Origin: an uncultured Novosphingobium sp.
Lineage (GTDB): Bacteria; Pseudomonadota; Alphaproteobacteria; Sphingomonadales; Sphingomonadaceae
Assembly: GCA_937996535.1 (NCBI GenBank)
Contig: CALKVF010000083.1
Coordinates: 1 to 8,636, forward strand
Direction: 5' to 3'
DNA: 8,636 nt
Shown here: positions 1 through 6,696 of the stretch, piece after piece
How the letters are laid out: the number at the start of each line of letters is the position of its first letter
Numbering within the stretch: position 1 is the first letter of the stretch
Translations under genes and position numbers: made by a program
The notes under the pieces: model-generated
Told to the model about the DNA's origin: nothing
The model's input: only the letters and a program-made list of their open reading frames with translations
Database searches by the model: none

Positions 1-220
1 GTCGATCGACGGCGCGATCCAGGTTGATCCCGCCGATGCCAAGGAAATGGCTCGCCGCTGCGCTGCCGAAGAAGGGATGCTGGTGGGGATCAGCTCGGGC
101 GCAACGCTCGCCGCGATCGCCCAGAAGCTCAAGGAACTGCCCGCCGGCAGCCGGGTGCTGGGCTTCAACTACGATACGGGCGAACGCTATCTCTCGGTGC
201 CGGACTTCCTGCCCGAATGA
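1..220 (+). CDS. cysK: Cysteine synthase (O-acetylserine sulfhydrylase), C-terminal 72 residues
   Basis: This is the 3' end of a gene that begins before the window; the reading frame starts at base 2 and stops with TGA at 218-220. Cysteine synthase is a cytoplasmic PLP enzyme that makes L-cysteine from O-acetylserine and sulfide. The fragment holds the family's GISSGA segment (about residue 30 of the fragment), which in this fold lies in the PLP-binding part of the protein. It ends with the DTGERYLS signature typical of CysK C-termini, followed by a short PDFLPE tail. The PLP lysine and substrate-loop motifs would lie upstream and cannot be seen. The stop overlaps the next start as ATGA, so the two genes are probably co-transcribed and translationally coupled. 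CysM or a cystathionine beta-synthase-like enzyme is possible, but the DTGERYLS ending favours CysK. Confidence 0.88.
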   Translation, partial: SIDGAIQVDPADAKEMARRCAAEEGMLVGISSGATLAAIAQKLKELPAGSRVLGFNYDTGERYLSVPDFLPE

Positions 221-927
221 GCGCGCTCGAACGCGTCGACTACGCCGATCGCGGCACCGCGCTGACCGGATGGCTGGCCCGTCCGGCCGGCGCGCCGCGC
301 GGCGCGGTGGTCGTGTTCCCGACCATCGCCAACGTCCTGCCCGCGATTGAGCGGCGCGCTGCGGTGCTCGCCGAGCAGGGCTTTGTCACGCTGATCGCCG
401 ATTTCTACGGCGCGCCGGTCGATAGCTTCGAAGCCTCGCGCCCGCTGGCCGAAGCCCTGCGCAGCGATGTTGACCATTACCGCGCACGCCTTGGCGCCGC
501 CGTGGCCGCGCTGCGCGGACATGAGGCTGCGCATGGGCTTTCGCTCGCCGCGATCGGGTTCTGCATGGGCGGACAGGCCGTGCTCGAACTCGCCCGCGCT
601 GGGGCGGACCTTGCGATGGTCGCCAGCTTCCACGGCCTGCTCGATACCCAGCGCCCCGCCAGTGCCGCAATCAAGCCGCGCATCCTGGTCTGCCACGGTG
701 ACCGCGACCCGATGGTCCCGCGCGCCTCCGTCACCGCCTTCTGGGAAGAAATGGATGCAGTGGGGGCCGATTGGCATTTCCACGCCTATGCCAAGGTCAA
801 GCACGGCTTTACCGACCCCGCCAGCGATGCCCGGGGCATGGCCGCAGTAGCCTATGATCGCAGCGCCGATCGCCAGAGCTGGGCCGCACTGACCGCGCTG
901 CTCGACGAGGTATTTCCCGCCGATTGA
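217..927 (+). CDS. Dienelactone hydrolase family protein (alpha/beta hydrolase)
   Basis: A complete 236-residue single-domain alpha/beta hydrolase of the usual length for the dienelactone hydrolase family. The nucleophile elbow is GFCMGG with Cys116, the acid is probably Asp164 in HGDRDPMVP, and the base is His196 in KVKHGF, so the Cys-Asp-His triad is intact and correctly ordered. No signal peptide is seen, so it is likely cytoplasmic. The N-terminal strand reads VVVFPTIAN (31-39), where characterised enzymes have QEIFG or FPEWWG with a glutamate that interacts with the cysteine; that glutamate appears to be missing. The substrate is therefore unknown, and true carboxymethylenebutenolide hydrolysis should not be assumed. 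The ATG at 217 overlaps the cysK stop (ATGA) and has no Shine-Dalgarno of its own, which suggests translational coupling. No chlorocatechol or aromatic-pathway genes are adjacent. Confidence 0.9.
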   Translation: MSALERVDYADRGTALTGWLARPAGAPRGAVVVFPTIANVLPAIERRAAVLAEQGFVTLIADFYGAPVDSFEASRPLAEALRSDVDHYRARLGAAVAALRGHEAAHGLSLAAIGFCMGGQAVLELARAGADLAMVASFHGLLDTQRPASAAIKPRILVCHGDRDPMVPRASVTAFWEEMDAVGADWHFHAYAKVKHGFTDPASDARGMAAVAYDRSADRQSWAALTALLDEVFPAD

Positions 928-953
928 CCTGCCGCAATGCGCGCCAGCCCTGC

Positions 954-969
954 CCGCGCCACGGCGCGG
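954..969 (+). promoter_or_regulatory. Short GC hairpin just before the ubiM ribosome binding site
   Basis: CCGCGCC (954-960) is exactly complementary to GGCGCGG (963-969). It would fold as a 6-bp stem with a CACG tetraloop, four bases before the AGAGGTGA Shine-Dalgarno at 973-980. There is no T-tract, so it is not a convincing terminator. It could modestly affect ribosome access to ubiM or mRNA processing, but a stem this short can arise by chance in GC-rich DNA. Confidence 0.25.
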
Positions 970-983
970 TGCAGAGGTGATCT

Positions 984-2141
984 ATGCCCAAAACAATCAT
1001 CGTTGTCGGCGCCGGTCCTGCTGGCCTCAGTCTGGCGCGCGGTCTGGCGGAATCGGCCCATCAGATCCTTCTGATCGAGCCCCAATCGCGCGATACCCTG
1101 GCCGATCCCGCCCCGGACGGGCGCGAGATCGCATTGACCCTGCGATCACAGGCGATCCTGTCCGACTACGGCGTATGGAGCCGGATTCCTCAGGCCGAAA
1201 TCTTCCCGCTGCGCGAAGCCCGGGTGCGCAATGGCGCATCGCCCTTCGCCCTCTCGATCGGGCCGGACAGCGGCGATGCGCTGGGGCAGCTCGTCTCCAA
1301 CCACCTGATCCGCCGCGCCCTGTTTTCCGCCGTGGCCGAGCAAGCAAACGCGACCTTCCTGTGCGGACGCAAGGTTGTCTCCGCCCAGACCGATACGCGC
1401 GGCGTTCGGGTGGAATTGGATGATGGCACCACGCTCAGCGGCGCGTTGCTTGTCACGGCGGACAGCCGGTTTTCGAACACTCGCGCCATGCTGGGAATTG
1501 CCGCCTCGGTCGAACGCTTTGGCCACACCATGCTGGTCGCGCGAATCGCGCACTCTACGCCGCACGGTGGGATCGCCACCGAATGGTTCGACGATGAACG
1601 GACCATCGCCATGCTGCCGCTGGGCGCAGGCATGGCCTCGCTGGTCGTCACCTTGCCCGATGCTGAAGCCAAGCAACTCTGCGCCTGTGCGGATGCCGCG
1701 ATTGAGGCCCACTTTGCCGATTACCTTGGCAGCGAGCTGGGCGAGATTTCGCTGATAACGCGGCCCACGCCCTACCCACTGGCGATGACCTATGCCCAGC
1801 GCTTCTCTGCGCCGCGCGCCGCCTTGGTCGGCGATACGGCGGTGGGGATGCATCCAGTAACCGCGCACGGGTTCAATTTCGGCCTGCTGGGCGCGAGCCG
1901 GCTGGCGGCGCTGATCGGCCCGGCGCGCGATCCCGGCGCGCCGTTGCTGCTTCGCCGCTATGCCCTGCGCCACCGCATCGCGACCCTGCCGCTCTATCAG
2001 GCAACGCTCCACGTGGTGCGGCTGTTCACCGATCGGCGCAGGCTCGCACGTCCGCTAAGACGTGGGGCGCTGCGGCTAGGCGCACTGCCGCCGGTCCGGC
2101 GGATCATGGCCCGCCTGCTCAGCGAGGCCCGCCCGGCCTGA
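984..2141 (+). CDS. ubiM: FAD-dependent ubiquinone-biosynthesis hydroxylase, UbiM type (UbiH/UbiF/COQ6 family)
   Basis: A complete 385-residue class A flavoprotein monooxygenase. The N-terminal FAD-binding motif is VVGAGPAG (7-14), followed by DGREIALTLRS (45-55). A DG-like segment, ADSRFSNTR, lies at 159-167, and the FAD ribityl/GD motif reads GDTAVGMHPVTAHGFNFGL at 283-301. The AVGMHPVTAHGFN wording, in place of the GDAAH...GQG form of UbiH/UbiF, is what I remember from UbiM proteins, described as 5-demethoxyubiquinol hydroxylases. These hydroxylate the ubiquinone ring precursor at the inner membrane face, using O2 and a flavin. The start is well placed behind AGAGGTGA (973-980). The spacer to the upstream hydrolase gene is 56 bases, so co-transcription is possible but not clear. 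Family membership is secure; the UbiM subfamily and ring position rest on motif recall and could be refined. Confidence 0.85.
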   Translation: MPKTIIVVGAGPAGLSLARGLAESAHQILLIEPQSRDTLADPAPDGREIALTLRSQAILSDYGVWSRIPQAEIFPLREARVRNGASPFALSIGPDSGDALGQLVSNHLIRRALFSAVAEQANATFLCGRKVVSAQTDTRGVRVELDDGTTLSGALLVTADSRFSNTRAMLGIAASVERFGHTMLVARIAHSTPHGGIATEWFDDERTIAMLPLGAGMASLVVTLPDAEAKQLCACADAAIEAHFADYLGSELGEISLITRPTPYPLAMTYAQRFSAPRAALVGDTAVGMHPVTAHGFNFGLLGASRLAALIGPARDPGAPLLLRRYALRHRIATLPLYQATLHVVRLFTDRRRLARPLRRGALRLGALPPVRRIMARLLSEARPA

Positions 2142-2155
2142 GCCGGAAGCGGGCC
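2126..2155. terminator. GC-rich hairpin at the ubiM / acyl-CoA dehydrogenase convergent junction
   Basis: GGCCCGC (2126-2132) pairs exactly with GCGGGCC (2149-2155). Inside it CCGG (2133-2136) pairs with CCGG (2143-2146), leaving an AA bulge and a CCTGAG loop that contains the ubiM stop codon. It spans the 25-base gap between two convergent genes, where a bidirectional terminator is expected. Neither strand has a T-tract after the stem, so any termination would be inefficient or factor-assisted. Confidence 0.4.
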
Positions 2156-2166
2156 CCTGCTGAAAA

Positions 2167-3969
<1,803 letters not shown>

Positions 3970-3992
3970 GGGATGAGCTCGCAGACTAGAGT

Positions 3993-4002
3993 TGCAATTG
4001 CA
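3993..4002. promoter_or_regulatory. Perfect 10-bp palindrome in the merR-dehydrogenase spacer
   Basis: TGCAATTGCA is a perfect AT-centred palindrome in the 42-base gap between the merR stop and the dehydrogenase start. Its position could suit an internal operator or a protein-binding site for separate control of the dehydrogenase gene. It does not match the larger palindrome before merR. At ten bases it may be chance. Confidence 0.2.
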
Positions 4003-4011
4003 GTCAGAGAC

Positions 4012-4446
4012 TTACTTGACGTTTTCGACCAGCGAAATGAAATCGGTCAATTCGGTGATCGCCGCGTCGATATCATCGCGCTGCTCGGTCAGCCGGGCGA
4101 CCTTTTCGCGGCACCGCTCAACCGTAACCTTGCGCTGGCGCGAACGCCCGTCGCCCAGGTCGTAAAGGTCGATCATTTCCTTAATCTCGGTCAGGCTGAA
4201 CCCGACGTTCTTGGCGCGCATGATCCAGGCAAGCCGCGCCCGGTCACGCTTGGAATAGATCCGCGACAGGCCGACCCGCGAAGGGAAGATCAGGCCCTCG
4301 TCCTCGTAGAACCGTAGCGCCCGGGCAGTAACACCGAATTCGGCGGTCAGATCCGAGATCGTGAAATGTTCGCGCTGAAGCGCATCGGGACGATCGAGAT
4401 GCGCGCCATCGTGCGACGCGGGATTGGTGGCGCCAAGCTGTTCCAT
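4012..4446 (-). CDS. MerR-family transcriptional regulator, LiuR-like
   Basis: A 144-residue DNA-binding regulator. The MerR winged helix-turn-helix begins at FTISDLTAEFGVTARALRFYEDEG (28-51), with wing residues around SRVGLSRIYSKRDRARL (56-72) and a dimerising coiled coil near 108-137. The only cysteine, Cys112, lies in the coiled coil, so metal sensing is unlikely. The VTARALRFYEDEGL and MRAKNVGFSL wording resembles LiuR-type regulators of branched-chain and fatty acyl-CoA catabolism, where the ligand is thought to be an acyl-CoA. The next gene downstream, an acyl-CoA dehydrogenase, supports that role. The start is well fixed: an in-frame TAA lies at 4462-4464, no other start codon lies between, and no internal ATG, GTG or TTG precedes the HTH. 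There is no Shine-Dalgarno before the ATG. The 26 residues before the HTH are a somewhat long N-terminal extension. Confidence 0.92.
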   Translation of the reverse strand: MEQLGATNPASHDGAHLDRPDALQREHFTISDLTAEFGVTARALRFYEDEGLIFPSRVGLSRIYSKRDRARLAWIMRAKNVGFSLTEIKEMIDLYDLGDGRSRQRKVTVERCREKVARLTEQRDDIDAAITELTDFISLVENVK

Positions 4447-4453
4447 GCGCCGA

Positions 4454-4482
4454 TGACTAACTTACCTTTACGTAAGCGTCAA
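4454..4482 (-). promoter_or_regulatory. Candidate leaderless promoter of merR
   Basis: On the minus strand TTGACG (4482-4477) is a 5-of-6 match to the -35 consensus and overlaps the hisI stop codon. After 17 bases the position expected for a -10 holds TAGTCA (4459-4454), a poor match, as would suit a promoter that needs activation or is normally repressed. Transcription from it would begin about at the merR ATG (4446). The gene also lacks a Shine-Dalgarno, so a leaderless mRNA is inferred. Confidence 0.4.
4461..4476. promoter_or_regulatory. Candidate MerR/LiuR-type operator
   Basis: CTTACCTTTACGTAAG is an inverted repeat of CTTAC and GTAAG with a 6-base spacer. It also contains the perfect palindrome TTACGTAA (4468-4475). 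Flanking GTCA and TGAC (4478-4481 and 4454-4457) extend the symmetry imperfectly. It fills the space between the proposed -35 and -10 elements of merR, which is where MerR-family proteins bind. From memory LiuR sites are similar ACGT-centred palindromes of about 16 bases. Autoregulation is the natural reading. Confidence 0.55.
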
Positions 4483-4856
4483 TCAGCGATCCGCACCAGC
4501 ACATCACCATCAAGCCGCCGGTAAAAGCAGGTTTGCGCGCCGGTATGGCAGGCCGGGCCAGCCGGTGTAACCAGCATCACCAGCGCGTCCTGATCGCAAT
4601 CGACCCGCATTTCCTGCACCCGCAGCACATGGCCCGAGCTTTCGCCCTTCATCCACAGCCGCCCGCGCGAGCGCGAGTGGAAATGCGCCAGCCCTGTCTC
4701 GCGGGTCTTGGCCAGCGCCTCTTCGTCCATGAAGGCCACCATCAGGATCTCGCGCGTGGCCGCGTCAACCGCGATGGCGGTAAGCAGGCCATTGGCGTCA
4801 AAGCGCGGCATGAAAGCGGTGCCCTGTTCGCGCTGGGCGGCATCGTTCGTGGTCAT
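4479..4856 (-). CDS. hisI: Phosphoribosyl-AMP cyclohydrolase
   Basis: A 125-residue stand-alone HisI, which opens the adenine ring of phosphoribosyl-AMP in the third step of histidine biosynthesis, in the cytoplasm. The metal-binding signature is complete: VDCDQD supplies Asp86, Asp88 and Asp90 for magnesium and Cys87 for zinc, and GPACHTGAQTCF supplies Cys103 and Cys110 for zinc. HSRSRGRLWMKGESSGH (60-76) is the substrate-binding stretch. There is no HisE domain after it, so the preceding step must be encoded elsewhere. I chose the ATG at 4856, not the one 18 codons upstream at 4910, because AGAGG (4865-4861) lies four bases before it and the extension has no family resemblance. The stop overlaps the proposed -35 of merR 33 bases away. 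Readthrough from hisI into merR is possible because no terminator separates them. Confidence 0.95.
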   Translation of the reverse strand: MTTNDAAQREQGTAFMPRFDANGLLTAIAVDAATREILMVAFMDEEALAKTRETGLAHFHSRSRGRLWMKGESSGHVLRVQEMRVDCDQDALVMLVTPAGPACHTGAQTCFYRRLDGDVLVRIAD

Positions 4857-5017
4857 GCGACCTCTTGTTGCAAGATAACCACATATGTCGACCAAAAACT
4901 GCGCGTTCATGCCTTGTCGCTTCCATTCGCGGCGCGATTGAAGGATTTACGGGCTCGCGGAAACACCGCCTGTCGGACCGGGATGGCATCAAGACATCCA
5001 TTGGCCCAGGTTCAGGG

Positions 5018-5038
5018 AAAAACAGTCCAAAAATGGAC
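5018..5038 (-). terminator. Weak intrinsic terminator candidate downstream of comF
   Basis: Read on the minus strand, GTCCA (5038-5034), a TTTT loop and TGGAC (5029-5025) form a 5-bp hairpin, followed after two bases by TTTTT (5022-5018). It lies about 115 bases after the comF stop and before hisI, where a minus-strand terminator would be useful. The stem is short, so it may act weakly, or may be the first helix of a plus-strand RNA. Confidence 0.35.
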
Positions 5039-5150
5039 AACCGCATGAGGGATTGGGCCGGCGGTCGCAAAGATCGCTTTACGCGAAAGCGCGGCCCACG
5101 AGTTTCGTCACGAGGGCGCTCGGAACTTCGGTTCCGGGCGTCTTTGTTTT
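5020..5150 (+). ncRNA. Possible small RNA ending at an orphan terminator
   Basis: No plus-strand gene precedes the strong terminator at 5110-5150, so some plus-strand transcript must begin in the gap after hisI. The sequence before it can form several helices: GTCCA/TGGAC (5025-5029 with 5034-5038), TGGGCCG/CGGCCCA (5054-5060 with 5092-5098), and inside that CGCTTT/AAAGCG (5075-5080 with 5086-5091). No good plus-strand promoter was recognised, so the 5' end is a guess. It matches no RNA family I know (not tmRNA, 6S, SRP RNA or RNase P RNA). Reading frames crossing it run through the terminator into antisense comF and look non-coding. The alternative is an antisense terminator protecting hisI and comF from stray transcription. 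Confidence 0.3.
5110..5150 (+). terminator. Strong intrinsic terminator on the plus strand
   Basis: CGGAAC (5121-5126) and GTTCCG (5131-5136) close a UUCG tetraloop in its extra-stable C(UUCG)G form. The stem continues outward with G-U wobbles through 5110/5147, about 17 bp in all. It runs into a T-rich tail, TCTTTGTTTT (5141-5150). The minus-strand reading has no T-tract after the stem, so it is directional. It ends four bases before the comF stop codon, which is on the other strand. Confidence 0.75.
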
Positions 5151-5153
5151 GGC

Positions 5154-5900
5154 TCAGACCAGATCGAGCGCCTCATCCAGCACCCGCGCGCAGCAGGCGA
5201 TTCGCACTTCACTGGCCCCCGCGCGCTTGAGCGCCTTGACGCAGGCCTCGCTGGTCGCGCCGCTGGTCAGCACATCGTCGACCAGCACAATCCGCGCGCC
5301 CTTGAGCATATCCGCCTGCCTGGGGTTCACCGAGATCGCCCCCGCCAAGGCCCGCAGACGCGCCCTGCGCCCCATGCCGCCCAGCATCGGCGTGGCCTTG
5401 CGGCGAAGCAGCGCATCGACCAGCACGCTGCCCTGCCGCGCCCGCGCCAGTTCCCGTGCGAGCAGCGCCGACTGGTTGAACCCGCGCCGCCACAGCCGCC
5501 AGCGATGCAGCGGCACCGGCACGAACACCCAGCCCGCATCAACCTGTGCGGGGAGCCGCGCCCCGATCAGCCGCGCGAGCAGCCCGGCCAGGGCAATCCG
5601 CCGACCGTGCTTGAAGGCCAGCACCAGCCGGCGCGAAGCATCGTTGTACAGCGTCCCCGCCGCGATCCCGTCATGACTGGGCGGTTCGGCGAGGCACGGC
5701 GCGCAGACCGCATCGCCGCCGGCAAGCTCGGGCGGGAATGGTCGCTGGCAAGCCGCGCAGCAGGGTTCACCGGGAATCGCCAGCTCACCCCAGCAGTCGG
5801 CGCATAGCCCGCTCTGCGCGACCAACCCCGCGCCGCACAGCGGACAGCGCGGCGGAAAGACCAGATCGACGATCGGCGCGAGAACGGCGGGAACCTGCAT
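5154..5900 (-). CDS. comF: ComF family protein (phosphoribosyltransferase fold, double zinc finger)
   Basis: A 248-residue ComF/GntX-type protein. The N-terminus carries cysteine pairs expected to bind zinc: CPLC (19-22) with CADC (33-36), then Cys48/Cys51 with CAPC (66-69). A type I phosphoribosyltransferase domain follows, with PVPLHRWRLWRRGFNQS (128-144) and the PRPP-binding loop VLVDDVLTSGAT (205-216). ComF proteins support uptake of single-stranded DNA in naturally competent bacteria, but in many alphaproteobacteria their role is untested. The frame stays open to 5999 with possible starts at 5999, 5954 and 5900. I chose 5900 (MQVPAVLAPIVDLVFPP) because family members begin close to the VDLVFPPRCP motif and the upstream part lacks family character. 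The Shine-Dalgarno is weak. The gene diverges from the methyltransferase gene across 52 bases. Confidence 0.92.
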   Translation of the reverse strand: MQVPAVLAPIVDLVFPPRCPLCGAGLVAQSGLCADCWGELAIPGEPCCAACQRPFPPELAGGDAVCAPCLAEPPSHDGIAAGTLYNDASRRLVLAFKHGRRIALAGLLARLIGARLPAQVDAGWVFVPVPLHRWRLWRRGFNQSALLARELARARQGSVLVDALLRRKATPMLGGMGRRARLRALAGAISVNPRQADMLKGARIVLVDDVLTSGATSEACVKALKRAGASEVRIACCARVLDEALDLV

Positions 5901-5902
5901 CT

Positions 5903-5951
5903 GCCTGCCGGTATCGCTTGCGCGGCCGGCGCGCGCAAGGCACTGGCAGGC
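5903..5951. repeat. Nested inverted repeat filling the comF / methyltransferase spacer
   Basis: An outer pair, GCCTGCC (5903-5909) and GGCAGGC (5945-5951), encloses an inner pair, CTTGCGCG (5917-5924) and CGCGCAAG (5932-5939). Both share nearly the same centre, at about 5927-5928, and the inner loop holds a further GCCGGC palindrome. All 15 base pairs are perfect. The dyad covers nearly the whole divergent spacer, so it could be a shared operator, or a hairpin in either 5' leader. If comF began at 5954 instead, it would be coding sequence. Confidence 0.5.
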
Positions 5952-5952
5952 C

Positions 5953-6696
5953 ATGACGCCATCGGCCCCGCCCCAGATCTTTGCTCCCGCCCGGCGCAAG
6001 ACCGCCCGTCAACGCGCGATCCGTTTGCAACAGGCGCCTGATGCGCCGCGCTACCTGATCGACGACATGGTCGAGGACGTGATCGAGCGCCTGGCGTTCG
6101 TGCGCCACACACCCCGCCGCGCGCTGATCGTGGGCGATTGGACCGGCACGCTGGCCGCGCAGCTGCGCGCGCAAGGCTGCGCCGTGGTCGAGGCCGATCC
6201 GGCCGACGGCTTTGACGAGGAACGCCCCTATGCCGAGGGCGGGTTCGATCTCATCGCGAGCCTTGCCACGCTCGATACCGTCAACGACCTGCCGGGCGCG
6301 CTGATCCACCTGCGCGGGGCACTGGCGCCCGGCGGGCTGGCAATCGCCAGCTTCATCGGTGCGGGCAGCCTGGAACAGCTGCGCAGTGCCATGCTCGCCG
6401 CCGATGGCGAGCGCCCCGCCCCGCGGCTCCACCCCGCGATTGATGTGCGGGCCGGCGGACAACTGCTCCAACGCGCCGGATGGGCGCAGCCGGTGGTCGA
6501 CAGCCGCAGCCTTGACGTGCGCTTCTCGAGCCTCACCAGTCTGGTGGCAGACCTGCGCGCGCAGGGGTTGGGCAATGTCCTTGCACGCTCGGGTCCGCCG
6601 CTGGGCAAAGCCGCACTGCAGCGCGCCCGCGATGCCTATGGCACGCGCACCCTTGAACGCTTCGAAATCGTCACCCTGTCGGGCTGGAAACGCTAG
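5953..6696 (+). CDS. NDUFAF5/BioC-like class I methyltransferase-fold protein
   Basis: A complete 247-residue protein. From its IFAPARRKTARQRA opening (9-22), the LDTVNDLPGAL segment (107-117), LRGALAPGG (120-128) and the closing SGWKR, it resembles NDUFAF5. That mitochondrial complex I assembly factor hydroxylates an arginine of NDUFS7; alphaproteobacterial homologues are usually labelled SAM-dependent methyltransferase. The usual SAM motif I (LDLGCGxG) is replaced by ALIVGDWTGTL (57-67), keeping the last glycine but not the first ones, so methyl transfer is doubtful. BioC, which methylates malonyl-ACP in biotin synthesis, is the main alternative, but no biotin genes are nearby. The ATG at 5953 lies behind a weak GGCAGG and forms the CATG shared with an alternative comF start. 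The TAG stop interlocks with the ppdK stop. Confidence 0.82.
   Translation: MTPSAPPQIFAPARRKTARQRAIRLQQAPDAPRYLIDDMVEDVIERLAFVRHTPRRALIVGDWTGTLAAQLRAQGCAVVEADPADGFDEERPYAEGGFDLIASLATLDTVNDLPGALIHLRGALAPGGLAIASFIGAGSLEQLRSAMLAADGERPAPRLHPAIDVRAGGQLLQRAGWAQPVVDSRSLDVRFSSLTSLVADLRAQGLGNVLARSGPPLGKAALQRARDAYGTRTLERFEIVTLSGWKR

Noticed and set aside
187..804. 205-residue minus-strand reading frame opposite the dienelactone-hydrolase-family gene
   Set aside because: Fully contained in coding sequence with an intact catalytic triad on the plus strand.
1146..2012. 288-residue minus-strand reading frame opposite ubiM
   Set aside because: Antisense shadow of a clear flavoprotein gene; no motif and no separate ribosome binding context.
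4857..4910. Upstream start for hisI adding 18 residues
   Set aside because: The ATG at 4856 has a well-spaced AGAGG, and the extra residues have no HisI character.
5097..5114. Direct repeat CACGAG (5097-5102 and 5109-5114)
   Set aside because: Two six-base copies are too short to mean much by themselves; the second is part of the terminator stem.
4865..5230. 121-residue plus-strand reading frame across the hisI-comF gap
   Set aside because: It runs through the strong terminator hairpin into antisense comF, is arginine-rich without a domain, and has no ribosome binding site.
5053..5676. 207-residue plus-strand frame starting with TTG, opposite comF
   Set aside because: Low-complexity serine/alanine/arginine composition, passes through the terminator, and is antisense to comF.
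5901..5999. Upstream comF starts at 5954 or 5999
   Set aside because: They would add sequence without family resemblance and overlap the start of the divergent gene; the start at 5900 sits next to the conserved VDLVFPPRCP motif.
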